A DNA stretch of 64,000 nt from Xanthobacteraceae bacterium (lineage in GTDB: Bacteria > Pseudomonadota > Alphaproteobacteria > Rhizobiales > Xanthobacteraceae). Location: the NCBI GenBank assembly GCA_023954195.1, contig JAMLIK010000003.1, positions 372,001 to 436,000 on the forward strand. Direction: 5' to 3'. Position numbers and translations under genes: made by a program. Positions within the stretch are counted from its first letter, which is position 1; each line of letters begins with the position of its first letter. The notes under the pieces were generated by a model, which was not told the origin of the DNA, did not search any database, and saw nothing but the letters and a program-made list of their open reading frames with translations. Of the stretch, positions 10,645 through 20,049 are shown in pieces.

Positions 10645-12063
10645 TTGACGCGATACATATCGACCCGCGGTGAAGCGCCGGCGCTCGGCTTCTGCGACGT
10701 GATGCTGACCGGCCTCGCCCGCGACGGCGGGCTCTACGTGCCGGAGCTCTGGCCGCGCCTTGCGCCCGACGCCATCGCCGGATTCGCCGGCCGGCCCTAT
10801 TGGGAGGTCGCGGTCGAGGTGATCCGCCCGTTCGTCGGCTTTGAGATATCCGACGCCGATCTCGGCCGCATGGCGCATGAAGCCTATGCCACGTTCCGGC
10901 ATCCGGCGGTGGTGCCGCTCGACCAGAGCGGCCCCGGCCAGTTCGTCCTGGAGCTGTTCCATGGTCCGACGCTGGCGTTCAAGGACGTCGCCATGCAATT
11001 GCTGTCGCGGCTGATGGACCATGTGCTGGCGACGCGGGGCCAGCGCACCACCATCGTGGTGGCGACGTCGGGCGACACCGGCGGCGCGGCGGTCGATGCC
11101 TTCGCGGGTCGCGACAATGTCGATCTCGTCGTGCTGTTTCCGCACGGGCGGATCTCCGACGTGCAGCGGCGGATGATGACGACCACCGCCGCAACCAACG
11201 TCCATGCGCTGGCGATCGAGGGCACCTTCGACGATTGCCAGGCGATCGTGAAGGGCCTGTTCAATCATCACGCCTTCCGCGACAGGGTGGCGCTGTCCGG
11301 GGTCAACTCGATCAACTGGGCGCGGATCGTGGCGCAGGTGGTGTATTACGTCACCTCGGCGGTGGCGCTCGGCGCGCCGGCGCGGCAGGTCGATTTCACC
11401 GTGCCGACCGGCAATTTCGGCGACATCTTCGCGGGCTATGTCGCCGGCCGGATGGGCGTGCCGATCCGCCGGCTGCGCATCGCCACCAACTCCAACGACA
11501 TTCTGGCGCGCACGCTGAAGACCGGCATCTACGAGGTGCGCGGCGTCCATGGCACCACCTCGCCGTCGATGGACATTCAGGTGTCGTCGAATTTCGAGCG
11601 GCTGTTGTTCGAGGCGTCCGGCCGCGACAGCGCCGTGGTGCGCGGCCTGATGGCCTCGCTGGAGCAATCGCGCCGCTTCGTGCTGCCCGAGGCGATGCTG
11701 GCGGCGATCCGCGACGGTTTCGATGCCGGCCGCGCCGACGAAACGGAAACCGCCGCCGCGATTCGCGCCGCCTGGCGCGAGGCCGGCGACCTGATCGATC
11801 CGCATACGGCGGTGGCGCTGGCGGTGGCCGAGCGCGACGTCGTAAGCGACGGCGTGCCCAACATCGTGCTGTCCACCGCGCATCCGGCGAAATTCCCCGA
11901 CGCGGTGGAGGCCGCCTGCGGCGCTCGCCCGCCGCTGCCGCCGTGGCTCGACGGGTTGATGAGCCGCCCCGAGCGAATGCGGACGATGAACAACGATCAA
12001 GGCGAAGTCGAGCGGTTCGTGCTGTCGGTCAGCCGCGCCGCCCAAGCGGGAGCAACCGGATGA
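10645..12063 (+). CDS. thrC: Threonine synthase
   Basis: PLP enzyme that converts O-phosphohomoserine to threonine. 472 aa from the TTG at 10645, which follows GGAGGA and gives the standard N-terminus (M)TRYISTRGEAP. The PLP lysine lies in HGPTLAFKDVAMQ near residue 112, with the ATSGDTGGAAVDA phosphate-binding loop and TGNFGDIFAGY downstream. Its stop overlaps the ATG of the M16 peptidase (ATGA at 12060). Confidence 0.95.
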   Translation: MTRYISTRGEAPALGFCDVMLTGLARDGGLYVPELWPRLAPDAIAGFAGRPYWEVAVEVIRPFVGFEISDADLGRMAHEAYATFRHPAVVPLDQSGPGQFVLELFHGPTLAFKDVAMQLLSRLMDHVLATRGQRTTIVVATSGDTGGAAVDAFAGRDNVDLVVLFPHGRISDVQRRMMTTTAATNVHALAIEGTFDDCQAIVKGLFNHHAFRDRVALSGVNSINWARIVAQVVYYVTSAVALGAPARQVDFTVPTGNFGDIFAGYVAGRMGVPIRRLRIATNSNDILARTLKTGIYEVRGVHGTTSPSMDIQVSSNFERLLFEASGRDSAVVRGLMASLEQSRRFVLPEAMLAAIRDGFDAGRADETETAAAIRAAWREAGDLIDPHTAVALAVAERDVVSDGVPNIVLSTAHPAKFPDAVEAACGARPPLPPWLDGLMSRPERMRTMNNDQGEVERFVLSVSRAAQAGATG

Positions 12064-13343
12064 GCGTCGAGGTGAGCAAGCTTCCGTCCGGCCTCACGGT
12101 CATCACCGACACCATGCCGCATCTGGAGACCGCCGCGCTCGGCGTCTGGGCCGGCGTCGGTGGCCGCGACGAGAAAGCGGACGAGCACGGCATCTCGCAT
12201 CTGCTCGAACACATGGCGTTCAAGGGCACCGAGCGCCGCTCCGCGCGCGAGATCGTCGAGGAGATCGAGGCCGTCGGCGGCGATCTCAACGCCGCCACCA
12301 GCACCGAGACCACGGCCTATTACGCGCGCGTCATGAAGGACGACGTGCCGCTGGCGCTCGACGTGCTGTCGGACATCGTCTCGCATCCGACTTTCGTGAC
12401 CGAGGAACTGGAGCGCGAAAAGAGCGTGATCGAGCAGGAAATCGGCGCGGCGCAGGATACGCCGGACGATGTGGTGTTCGAGTATCTCAGCGAGCTTTGC
12501 TATCCGGACCAGCCGATCGGGCGCTCGCTGCTCGGCACCACGGCGACGTTGAAGACCTTCAGCGGCGAGTCGCTGCGGAACTATCTGGCGACCCACTATC
12601 GCGGGCCGAACATGGTGGTGGCGGCGGCGGGCGCGATCGAACACGCCCGCGTGGTGGAGGAGGCGGCGGCGCGCTTCGCCGGGTTCGACGCGGCGCCCGC
12701 GCCGCAGCCGGCGCCGGCGATCTTCGGCGACGGCGGCGCGCGCGTAATCCATCGCGAACTGGAGCAGGCGCATCTGACCATGGCGCTCGAAGGTCTGTCG
12801 CGGGCCGATCCGGCGCTGTTCAGCCTTCAGGTGTTCACCAACATCCTTGGCGGCGGGATGTCGTCGCGGCTGTTCCAGGAAGTGCGCGAGAAGCGCGGGC
12901 TGTGTTATTCGATCTACACCTTCCACGCGCCGCATGCCGACACCGGATTCTTCGGGCTCTACACCGGCACCGATCCGGCCGACGCGCCGGAAATGATGGA
13001 GGTGATCGTCGACGTCATCAATGACGCGGTCGAGACCCTGACCGAGGCCGAGGTCGCCCGCGCCAAGGCGCAGATGAAGGCCGGCCTGTTGATGGCGCTG
13101 GAAAGCTGTAGCTCGCGCGCCGAGCAACTGGCGCGGCATGTGCTGGCCTATGGCCGGCCGCTCGGCGTCGATGAACTGGTCGCCCGCATAGAGGCCGTGA
13201 CGCCGGATTCGACCCGCGACGCGGCGCGCGTCCTGCTGGCGCGCGGCCGGCCGGCGGTGGTGGCGCTCGGCAGCGGACGCGGCCTGGAGGCGGCCGCCGC
13301 CCACGCCGAGAGCCTGGGCCGGGTCAGGACGAGCTATCATTAG
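12060..13343 (+). CDS. M16 family zinc peptidase (processing-peptidase-like)
   Basis: 427 aa single-unit M16B peptidase. The inverted zinc motif HLLEHMAFKGT (HxxEH) is near residue 50, with the distal glutamate in the VIEQEIGAAQDTP helix and the C-domain RREVREKRGLCYSIY-type segment (QEVREKRGLCYS) near 277. These enzymes, related to mitochondrial processing peptidase beta, cleave peptides in the cytosol or periplasm. Translationally coupled to thrC, an arrangement common in this family of bacteria. Confidence 0.92.
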   Translation: MSVEVSKLPSGLTVITDTMPHLETAALGVWAGVGGRDEKADEHGISHLLEHMAFKGTERRSAREIVEEIEAVGGDLNAATSTETTAYYARVMKDDVPLALDVLSDIVSHPTFVTEELEREKSVIEQEIGAAQDTPDDVVFEYLSELCYPDQPIGRSLLGTTATLKTFSGESLRNYLATHYRGPNMVVAAAGAIEHARVVEEAAARFAGFDAAPAPQPAPAIFGDGGARVIHRELEQAHLTMALEGLSRADPALFSLQVFTNILGGGMSSRLFQEVREKRGLCYSIYTFHAPHADTGFFGLYTGTDPADAPEMMEVIVDVINDAVETLTEAEVARAKAQMKAGLLMALESCSSRAEQLARHVLAYGRPLGVDELVARIEAVTPDSTRDAARVLLARGRPAVVALGSGRGLEAAAAHAESLGRVRTSYH

Positions 13344-13383
13344 AGTCCAACTCGAAATGTAGCACGCAAGGGCTAAACAATCC

Positions 13384-13520
13384 CGGCGTCGTCTCCGCGC
13401 AGGCAAGGACCCATAACCCCTGGCCTCGATTGTGATCGCGAGCGCCTGAAACCGAGAATAACTCACGTTTCGACCATCACGACCGCTGCGGCGTATGGGT
13501 CCCCGCCTGCGCGGGGACGA
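13384..13520. repeat. Dispersed palindromic repeat, family B
   Basis: Outer arms CGTCGTCTCCGCGCAGGC and GCCTGCGCGGGGACGAC are near-perfect inverted copies; the inside contains the CCATAACCCCTGG and GCGGCGTATGGGTCC blocks. Other members are at 20790-20914, 39584-39705 and 51347-51461. Lies between the M16 peptidase and the GNAT gene. Confidence 0.8.
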
Positions 13521-13628
13521 CTCTTTTCGTGTTGCGAGGCGCACTTGCGATGAAGCACTGCGATTGGTCGCCAATCCGCCTGAAAGCGCGCTAGAATAGA
13601 TGCGGTTCGCGTGCCGGCGAGGAACACC

Positions 13629-14216
13629 ATGGCCTTGTTTCGTCTGCCCACAAGCGCGCCGGCGGCGCTTGAGCTGCGTGGCGGCGGGTTGTTGCTGCGT
13701 GCGCCGCAGAGCGGCGATTTCCTGCCGTGGGCGCAGCTTCGCGAGCGCAGCCGCGCCTATCTGACGCCATGGGAGCCGATCTGGCCGTCCGACGATCTGA
13801 CGCGCGCCGGTTTCCGCCGCCGGCTGCGGCGCTACGCCGAGGACATCCTGGCCGACCGGGCCTATCCGTTCCTGATCTTCCGGGAACAGGACGGCGCGCT
13901 GGTCGGCGGCATCACGCTCGCCAACGTCCGTCGCGGCATCGTGCAGGCCGGCACCGTCGGCTACTGGATCGGCGAGCCGTTCGCCGGCCACGGTTACATG
14001 ACGGCGGCGCTGCGGCTGTTGCTGCCGACCCTGTTCGGCGAACTCAACCTGCATCGCGTCGAGGCGGCCTGCATTCCGGGGAACGCCGCGTCGGTGCGGG
14101 TGCTGGAGAAGTGCGGTTTCGTGCGCGAGGGGTTGGCGCGGCGCTATCTCTGCATCAACGGCGTGTGGCAGGATCACCTGCTGTTCGGCATGTTGCACGA
14201 GGACTTTCGGCACTGA
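13629..14216 (+). CDS. GNAT acetyltransferase, RimJ/RimL type
   Basis: 195 aa from the ATG at 13629 (GAGGAA upstream). The fold matches ribosomal-protein N-terminal acetyltransferases: an N-terminal LLLRAPQSGDF strand, the acetyl-CoA loop in YWIGEPFAGHGYMTAALRLL near residue 115-130, and the family C-terminal pattern NLHRVEAACIPGNAASVRVLEKCGF. The likely substrate is an N-terminal alpha-amino group of a protein (RimJ-like), but the exact substrate cannot be read from sequence. Confidence 0.9.
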   Translation: MALFRLPTSAPAALELRGGGLLLRAPQSGDFLPWAQLRERSRAYLTPWEPIWPSDDLTRAGFRRRLRRYAEDILADRAYPFLIFREQDGALVGGITLANVRRGIVQAGTVGYWIGEPFAGHGYMTAALRLLLPTLFGELNLHRVEAACIPGNAASVRVLEKCGFVREGLARRYLCINGVWQDHLLFGMLHEDFRH

Positions 14217-14357
14217 GGCGCGCCAGATGCTGTTGACGCCACCTTCGATGCCGCCTTGGGTTTGCCGCCATTGAACTGCTATAGAAAAGGCGGCGGGCCG
14301 GCGCAGCATCCCTTGAAGCCGCGCCAAGGCGCCGCTTCGTCGGGGGACATCTGCATC

Positions 14358-15053
14358 ATGGTGGATTTGCGTTCGAAACATCGCGCCGTGGCGCGCGTGG
14401 TCCGGCCCTCGTTGCGGTTCGCGGCGCTGGCGACGGCTGCGCTGGCGTTGGCCGGTTGCGGCGGCGGTTCGTTCGGCGGTGCGCAGTCGAGCGGCGGCGA
14501 TCCCTCGCTGACCGACCGCTTCTACCAGCTGTTCGGCTCGAACTCGCAGGCGGCGACCACCACGGTGACGGCCCCCACGCCGTCATCGGACGCCAGCCTG
14601 CCGGTGTGCCCGGCGGTGAGCATCCGTCCCGGCGCCTCGACCTTCGCGGTCGGCGTGCCCGGCCGGGAAGCCACCGGCAACGATCTGCGTTACCAGGCGA
14701 CGATCGTGCGCACCGCGCGCGATTGCTCGCTGAACGACGGAATGGTGACCGCCCGGATCGGCATTCAGGGGCGCGTCATCGTTGGTCCGGCGGGCGCGCC
14801 GGCGACCGTCGAGGTGCCGATACGGATCGCGGTGGTGCAGGGCGGCGTCAGCGAGAAGACCATCTTCACCCGCGCCTACCGGACCACGGTGACAATGCAG
14901 GGCGACAACACGGTGCCGTTCAGCCTGGTCGCGGAGGACGTGGTTTATCCGGCCCCGACCGCGGCCGTGGGCGATTCCTATATCTTCTACATCGGCTTCG
15001 ATCCGCAGGCGCTGCGGCCCGAGCCGCGCGGACGCAACCAGCGGCGGCGGTAG
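14358..15053 (+). CDS. Putative lipoprotein, conserved hypothetical
   Basis: 231 aa from the ATG at 14358. Residues 20-40 form a lipoprotein signal with lipobox ALAGC, followed by a Gly/Ser linker, so the product should be lipid-anchored in the outer or inner membrane. The remaining domain is beta-rich with two cysteines (VCPAVSI, ARDCSLN) and no recognised catalytic motif. The C-terminus ends in a basic tail RGRNQRRR. Function unknown. Transcription stops at a strong terminator 72 bases downstream. Confidence 0.8.
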   Translation: MVDLRSKHRAVARVVRPSLRFAALATAALALAGCGGGSFGGAQSSGGDPSLTDRFYQLFGSNSQAATTTVTAPTPSSDASLPVCPAVSIRPGASTFAVGVPGREATGNDLRYQATIVRTARDCSLNDGMVTARIGIQGRVIVGPAGAPATVEVPIRIAVVQGGVSEKTIFTRAYRTTVTMQGDNTVPFSLVAEDVVYPAPTAAVGDSYIFYIGFDPQALRPEPRGRNQRRR

Positions 15054-15070
15054 GCATCATGAATTGAATT

Positions 15071-15100
15071 CGTCATTGCTTCGCCGCGCTCGCAATGACG
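15071..15100. repeat. Short inverted repeat related to family A ends
   Basis: CGTCATTGC and GCAATGACG, nine-bp perfect arms around a 12-base spacer. The arms equal the terminal sequences of the larger family A repeats, so this looks like a minimal or internally deleted copy. Confidence 0.6.
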
Positions 15101-15124
15101 GATGAAACCGACATTTCTCAAACA

Positions 15125-15161
15125 AAAACGGCCGGCGCGATTACCTCGCGCCGGCCGTTTT
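15125..15161. terminator. Bidirectional intrinsic terminator between lipoprotein gene and atpF
   Basis: Perfect 16-bp stem: AAAACGGCCGGCGCGA / TCGCGCCGGCCGTTTT with a five-base loop, followed by TGTTTCG on plus and preceded by A-rich sequence that reads as T-rich on minus. It lies 22 bases past the atpF stop and 72 bases past the lipoprotein stop, so it serves both convergent transcripts. Confidence 0.88.
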
Positions 15162-15183
15162 GTTTCGAAGAAGATCTTCGGAA

Positions 15184-15669
15184 TCAGTTCAGCCTGGAGC
15201 GGACGTCCTGGATGCCCTTGGCGAGCAGATCGTCGGCGACCGTGCCGGAAACCGACTTGGTCAGGATTTGCGAGGCTGCGGTCACGGCGGCGTCGGCGGC
15301 GGCGGCGCGAACGTCGGCGAGCGCCTGCGCCTCGGCCTGGGCGATCTTGGTTTCCGCGGCCTTGGTGCGGCGGGCGACGAAGTCTTCCATGCGCGCCTTG
15401 GCGTCGACGGCGATGCGTTCGGCCTCGGCCTTGGCGTTGGTGACGATGTCCTGCGCCTCACGCTCGGCGGCGGCGTAGCGGGCCTTGTAATCGGCCACCA
15501 GCGCGGCAGCTTCGTCCTTGAGGCGGCGGGCGTCGTCGAGTTCGGCCTTGATGCGGTCGGCGCGATGATCGAGCGCCTTGGTCACCACGCCGGGAACGCC
15601 GACATAGATGAACACCGCCATCAGCACGACGAAGGCGACGGCGACCCAGAATTCCGGTTGGGACAACAT
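15184..15669 (-). CDS. atpF: ATP synthase F0 subunit b
   Basis: 161 aa: one N-terminal membrane helix (about 7-25) followed by a long charged, alanine-rich coiled coil, the peripheral stalk of F0F1. Last gene of the atpI-B-E-b'-b operon. It starts 5 bases after the b' stop. Together with the longer b' protein it would form a b/b' heterodimer, as in photosynthetic and related alphaproteobacteria. Confidence 0.94.
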   Translation of the reverse strand: MLSQPEFWVAVAFVVLMAVFIYVGVPGVVTKALDHRADRIKAELDDARRLKDEAAALVADYKARYAAAEREAQDIVTNAKAEAERIAVDAKARMEDFVARRTKAAETKIAQAEAQALADVRAAAADAAVTAASQILTKSVSGTVADDLLAKGIQDVRSRLN

Positions 15670-15673
15670 CGTC

Positions 15674-16228
15674 TTACCCTCTCAAGGTCGTGTCGATGGC
15701 GGCCGCGACCGCCTTGGCGTCGGGCTGCACGCCCGTCAACTGGTGGACGATGGCGGCGGCGGCGTCGGAGGCGATGTCACGCACGTTGCTCATGGCGCTG
15801 GCGCGGGTGCCGGCGATGGTTTTTTCCGCTTCCGCCAGCTTCACGGCGAGGCGGTCTTCCAGCGTCTTGCGCTCCTGCTCGGATTGCGCGGCCAGCTTGT
15901 CGCGGGTCTCGGCGCCGATCGCCTGCGCCTTGGCGCGGGCACTGGCGAGTTCGGCCTCGTAAGCCTTCAACGCGGAGTCCGATTCGTCGCGCAGCTTCTG
16001 CGCGGCGGCAAGATCATCGGCGATGGTCTTCTGGCGATTGGCCAGGATGCCGCCGACGCGCGGCAGCGCCAGCCGCGAGACGATCAAATAGAGGGCGACG
16101 AATGAAATGGCGAGCCACACCAACTGCGATGCGAAGGTATGCGACTCGAACGGCGGGAACGGCGGCTTGCCGCCGTCCGCCGTGGTGTGAGCGGAATTGC
16201 CGCTCGATTGACCATGTTGTGACGCCAC
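15674..16228 (-). CDS. atpF2: ATP synthase F0 subunit b' (second b subunit)
   Basis: 184 aa from a GTG at 16228, chosen because GGAGG sits five bases upstream; the frame continues to 16291 without support. A Pro-rich N-terminal leader ([17 protein letters not shown]) precedes the single membrane helix (about 35-52) and then a long coiled coil. The leader before the helix is the usual mark of b' as opposed to b. Peripheral stalk of the F0 sector. Confidence 0.92.
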   Translation of the reverse strand: MASQHGQSSGNSAHTTADGGKPPFPPFESHTFASQLVWLAISFVALYLIVSRLALPRVGGILANRQKTIADDLAAAQKLRDESDSALKAYEAELASARAKAQAIGAETRDKLAAQSEQERKTLEDRLAVKLAEAEKTIAGTRASAMSNVRDIASDAAAAIVHQLTGVQPDAKAVAAAIDTTLRG

Positions 16229-16298
16229 GGGCGCCTCCAGCTCGGGCAATTCCCGGCCCCCGCGCGGGGAGCCGGCGAACGACCGCGTCAAATAAGGC

Positions 16299-16526
16299 TT
16301 ACAGAGCGAACAGCAGCAAGAGCGCGATCAGCAGCGAGAAGATGCCGAGCGCTTCGGTCACGGCGAAGCCGAAGATCAGGTTGGCGAACTGGCCCTGGGC
16401 GGCGGACGGGTTGCGAACCGCGGCGGCGAGGTAGTTGCCGAAAATGATGCCGACGCCGGCGCCGGCGCCACCCATGCCGATGCAGGCGATGCCAGCTCCA
16501 ATATACTTAGCGGCGATCGGGTCCAT
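16299..16526 (-). CDS. atpE: ATP synthase F0 subunit c
   Basis: 75 aa, two membrane helices joined by the polar loop RNPSAAQGQ. The proton-carrying carboxylate is the glutamate of AVTEALGIF in helix 2, and helix 1 has the packing glycines [11 protein letters not shown]. Forms the rotor ring. The reading frame and length are typical for the family. Confidence 0.97.
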   Translation of the reverse strand: MDPIAAKYIGAGIACIGMGGAGAGVGIIFGNYLAAAVRNPSAAQGQFANLIFGFAVTEALGIFSLLIALLLLFAL

Positions 16527-16605
16527 AGTAGCTCCTTACGTGTTTAGCTTGAGGTTGAGTGGTGGGTTGCTTGGAAGAAAACGAATTGCTCACGACACGT
16601 GGGCC

Positions 16606-17352
16606 TTAGTGGCCCGGATGGATCGCATCGTTGAGATAGATGCAGGTCAGGATGGCGAAGACGTAGGCTTGCAGCGCCGCGACCAGCAGTTCAAGCGCGG
16701 TCAGCGCGATGGTCAGCGCCAGCGGCAGCACGGCGCCGGCGATACCGGCGATGCCGAGCGCGCCCAGCATGGTGATGAAGCTCGCGAACACCTTCAGCGT
16801 GATGTGGCCGGCCAGCATGTTGGCGAACAGACGCACGCTGTGCGACACCGGCCGCGACAGGAAGGAAATGATTTCGATCGCCACCACCAGCGGCAGGATC
16901 GCCATTGGAATGCCGTGGGGCACGAACAGCTTGAAGAATTTCAGGCCGTTATGGGCGAGGCCGTAGATGATGACGGTGAGGAACACCAAGAGCGCCAGCG
17001 CCACGGTGACGATAATGTGGCTGGAAACGGTGAAGGTGTAGGGGATGATGCCGACGATGTTCGAGACGAACACGAACATGAAGATGCTGAACACCAGCGG
17101 GAAGAACTTCATGCCGGCCTCGCCGGCCGTCGAGCGCAGCATGTCGGCGACGAATTCGTAGCTCAGTTCCGCCATCGACTGCATGCGGCCCGGCACCAGC
17201 CGCCGGCCGGCGGTGCCGCCCAGCATCAGAAGCGCGGTCAGCACCACCGCCAGCACCATGTAGGCGGCGGAATTGGTGAAGGCGATCTCATGGCCGCCGA
17301 AGGTGCCGATCGTGAAAAGCTTCTTGATCTCGAATTGATGGATCGGATCCAT
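16606..17352 (-). CDS. atpB: ATP synthase F0 subunit a
   Basis: 248 aa from the ATG at 17352 giving [13 protein letters not shown], the standard N-terminus; the frame extends to 17433 but that part is not conserved in type. Five to six membrane helices. The essential arginine is in [13 protein letters not shown] near residue 179-191 and the C-terminal helix carries the [13 protein letters not shown] pattern. Forms the proton half-channels next to the c ring. Confidence 0.95.
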   Translation of the reverse strand: MDPIHQFEIKKLFTIGTFGGHEIAFTNSAAYMVLAVVLTALLMLGGTAGRRLVPGRMQSMAELSYEFVADMLRSTAGEAGMKFFPLVFSIFMFVFVSNIVGIIPYTFTVSSHIIVTVALALLVFLTVIIYGLAHNGLKFFKLFVPHGIPMAILPLVVAIEIISFLSRPVSHSVRLFANMLAGHITLKVFASFITMLGALGIAGIAGAVLPLALTIALTALELLVAALQAYVFAILTCIYLNDAIHPGH

Positions 17353-17429
17353 ATCGCCGGCCGCTCTCTCGTCATCGTTCACCGGCTGCGCCGGCACTGA
17401 ACATCGCCAGCCGCGCTGGCGCCTGAAAA

Positions 17430-17840
17430 TCACCGGTCCCGCGGGGGACCCTTCACACGATCCTGCACGTCCGGCACCACCCCCGCGACCCGCATCAGAT
17501 TGATCACTCCGGCGGCGAAGCCGAGAAGGAAAAACACGATGAGACCCCAGGGCGAGGTCGATAGCAGGTAGTCGAACCCCCAGCCGATGGCGGCGCCGAC
17601 AGCAACCCCCGCGACCAGCTCGGACGACAAACGAAACCCGCGAGCCAGCGCCGAAGCCCGTGCCGATGCGTCCTGCTCCTGCCGCTCGACGCGGTCCGCC
17701 TTGGATGTCCGGCTGTCCCTCAGCGAGGATAACCGTTGATCCAGACGCCCAAGTCTTGCGGAAAGCGCAGCATCGTCCGAGAGCGGTTTGCCGGATGCTC
17801 CGTCATGATTTGATCCGCCGTCATGCGTGCCGTTCGCCAT
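17430..17840 (-). CDS. atpI: ATP synthase accessory protein AtpI
   Basis: 136 aa (start 17840, or 17849 for three more residues). Polar N-terminal half with predicted coiled coil (about 22-60) and two membrane helices at the C-terminus (about 72-92 and 98-118) with the family pattern [18 protein letters not shown]. AtpI/Mg transporter-like protein, thought to help c-ring assembly. First gene of the F0 operon; 77 bases separate it from atpB. Confidence 0.88.
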   Translation of the reverse strand: MANGTHDGGSNHDGASGKPLSDDAALSARLGRLDQRLSSLRDSRTSKADRVERQEQDASARASALARGFRLSSELVAGVAVGAAIGWGFDYLLSTSPWGLIVFFLLGFAAGVINLMRVAGVVPDVQDRVKGPPRDR

Positions 17841-18147
17841 GATCGTCATTCACCTGGCTGTCGACACCCGAAAGAAGGTCAAAATGAAGGAAAAGCGCGC
17901 CCCGCAACCCCTTGAAATCCGCGCGGACCATACTGACGCCGTCGCACCAAGTCAAGATTGCCGAAAACTCTGCTAGGGCATTGATTTGCCGTTGTTTATT
18001 GGATCGGATCGAAGTTGGTGCGCGCCATCGCCGCGGCGGAGCGCCGGTTCGAGCCGGGATGCGACGCGTGGAATGCCCCTTGTTCGGCGGCGGCGGCTCT
18101 GATGGGATAGCGCGGCGGCGCGTCGCCGCGTTGCGCGGGAGCCGGAC
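17841..18147. other. Divergent gap: atp operon promoter region
   Basis: About 307 bases between atpI (minus) and the isomerase gene (plus). It should contain both promoters. No repeat element, palindrome or additional gene was recognised in it. Confidence 0.4.
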
Positions 18148-18771
18148 ATGGCACGTTCGATCGACTACTATTTTTCATTCCAGTCGCCCTGGGCCTATAT
18201 CGGGCACAAGCTGTTTCGCGACGTGGTCGGCGCCTACGACCTCAAGGTCAACCACAAGCCGGTGCAACTGGTCGACCTATTCTCCGAGACCGGCGGCCTG
18301 CCGCTGATGAAGCGCCATCCGGTGCGGCAACGCTACCGGATGCTGGAATTGCAGCGCTGGCGCGACAAGCGCGGCCTGAATTTCAGCCTGCAACCGAAAC
18401 ACTGGCCGTTCAACGCGCGGCTGGCCGACGGCGTCGTGATCGCCGCCATGGCGGAAGGCCACGATCCGGACGGCTTTTTGCGTCGCGCCTTCGCCGCCAT
18501 TTGGGAGGAGCAGCAGGATCTTGCCGACGCCGCCGTGGTGCGCGCCCTGGCGGATGCCGCCGGATTGCCGGGCGGCGAACTGGTCGAGCGCTCGGCGGGC
18601 GAGGCGGTCAGCGCCGCCTACGCGCAGAATCGGCAGGATGCGATCGCCGCCGACGTGTTCGGCTCGCCCGCCTATGTGCTCGACGGCGAGGTGTTCTGGG
18701 GGCAGGATCGGATCGAATTGCTGGCGGATGCGTTGAAAAGCGGCCGCGCGCCCTATCGGCCGACGCTCTGA
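18148..18771 (+). CDS. 2-hydroxychromene-2-carboxylate isomerase-like (DsbA/kappa-GST fold)
   Basis: 207 aa. Opens with the family signature DYYFSFQSPWAYIGHKLFRDV, where the serine replaces the DsbA active cysteine and binds glutathione in characterised isomerases. A thioredoxin-like fold with an inserted helical domain follows, ending VFGSPAYVLDGEVFWGQDRIELL, the C-terminal family hallmark with cis-proline. Known members isomerise naphthalene catabolites using glutathione; here no aromatic-degradation genes are nearby, so the substrate is unknown. Confidence 0.88.
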   Translation: MARSIDYYFSFQSPWAYIGHKLFRDVVGAYDLKVNHKPVQLVDLFSETGGLPLMKRHPVRQRYRMLELQRWRDKRGLNFSLQPKHWPFNARLADGVVIAAMAEGHDPDGFLRRAFAAIWEEQQDLADAAVVRALADAAGLPGGELVERSAGEAVSAAYAQNRQDAIAADVFGSPAYVLDGEVFWGQDRIELLADALKSGRAPYRPTL

Positions 18772-18811
18772 CGGCGATCCGGCGCGCGACGGAGCAAGGC
18801 GGAGGACCGGC

Positions 18812-19348
18812 ATGGCGGCCATGGATACCCGACACTCCGATACCCGACACCCCGGCGCGTTGTTGTTCGCGATGGTCTGCGGCGCCTTGTGCCTGTCGAA
18901 CATTTGCGTGACGGGCACGGCAAGCGCGCAGGCGCTGCCGGATACCGAGAACGGCCGCTATACGCTGGCTCCGGTGGCCGATGGCGTGTTGCGGCTCGAC
19001 ACCCGCACCGGAACCATGTCGACCTGCAACGACAGGCAGACCGGCTGGGCCTGCTACGCGATGCCCGACGAGCGCGCGGCGCTCGATGCCGAGATCGGGC
19101 GGTTGCAAAAGGACAATGCGGCGCTGCGCGCGCGATTGGCGCAGCGCGAATCGCCGACAGGAGCCGATTCGCCGCGCGCCGACGCACCGGAGCGCGACGC
19201 GGCGGCCGGCGAAACGCGGCGCAGGCTTGAACTGACCCTGCCGAGCGACCGCGACATCAATCAGGCGATCGGCGTTCTGGAACGCGCATGGCGTCGTCTG
19301 GTCGAAATGGCGAACCGCATGCAGAAAGACGTTTCCGGCAAGATCTGA
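18812..19348 (+). CDS. Secreted hypothetical protein with coiled coil
   Basis: 178 aa. A signal peptide (about 15-40, cleavage near ASAQA) is followed by a short domain YTLAPVADGVLRLDTRTGTM with two cysteines (STCNDRQTGWACYAMPDE), then a leucine/arginine-rich coiled coil (about 86-112), a disordered acidic-basic stretch, and a C-terminal helix. The repeated phrase VLRLDTxTG..S.C resembles a small periplasmic domain found in many proteins of this bacterial family, but no function is assigned. Sits 16 bases before yjbQ. Confidence 0.75.
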   Translation: MAAMDTRHSDTRHPGALLFAMVCGALCLSNICVTGTASAQALPDTENGRYTLAPVADGVLRLDTRTGTMSTCNDRQTGWACYAMPDERAALDAEIGRLQKDNAALRARLAQRESPTGADSPRADAPERDAAAGETRRRLELTLPSDRDINQAIGVLERAWRRLVEMANRMQKDVSGKI

Positions 19349-19364
19349 TCGACGCGCGGAAGAC

Positions 19365-19802
19365 ATGAACACGCCAATGGATGTGCTGACCTCGACCGTG
19401 GTGACGGTGCCGACGCGCGGGCAAGGCTTTGTCGATCTGACCGCCGAGGCGCAGGCGTTCGTCGATCGGTCCGGCCTCGGCGAGGGCATGTTGACGCTGT
19501 TCTGCCGCCATACCTCGGCGTCGCTGACCATTCAGGAGAACGCCGACCCCTCGGTGCGGGTTGATCTCATCACCGCGCTGGCGCGCCTCGCGCCCGAGGA
19601 CGGCGGCTGGAGCCACGATACCGAGGGGCCGGACGACATGCCCGCCCATATCCGCACCATGCTGACGGCGGTGTCGCTTCAGGTTCCGGTGCTGCGCGCG
19701 CGGCTGGCGCTCGGCGCCTGGCAGGCGATCTATCTGATCGAGCATCGCCGCCGACCGCATCGGCGCGAGGTCGTGCTGCAAGTCACGGGACTGCGCCGAT
19801 AG
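19365..19802 (+). CDS. yjbQ: YjbQ / UPF0047 family protein
   Basis: 145 aa, the family length. Conserved segments: LFCRHTSASLTIQENADP near residue 45-62, and GAWQAIYLIEHRRRPHRREV at the C-terminus. The family forms a trimer with a metal-site-like cluster of histidines; some members have weak thiamin phosphate synthase activity in E. coli, but the physiological role is not settled. Follows the secreted coiled-coil gene closely and could share its transcript. Confidence 0.9.
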   Translation: MNTPMDVLTSTVVTVPTRGQGFVDLTAEAQAFVDRSGLGEGMLTLFCRHTSASLTIQENADPSVRVDLITALARLAPEDGGWSHDTEGPDDMPAHIRTMLTAVSLQVPVLRARLALGAWQAIYLIEHRRRPHRREVVLQVTGLRR

Positions 19803-20049
19803 TGTTTCCCTTGACGATAAGTCCATCAACAACAGCAAGAGCGGAATGGCTGGATTTGCACGGCTCGCGCGAAAATATCGGCTCTCGTGGATATTTTCAG
19901 CGGATCGGACGGCGCCGCGCGTTAACTGCCCTGCATCGAAATGGAACAGGCCGCTTGCATGAGATCGCCGTTCCGGGTGAGTATCGGCAAACATTCCGCT
20001 TGCGCATCCGATCCGCGAATCCGCCCGCAACCCTTTGACCATGATCTGA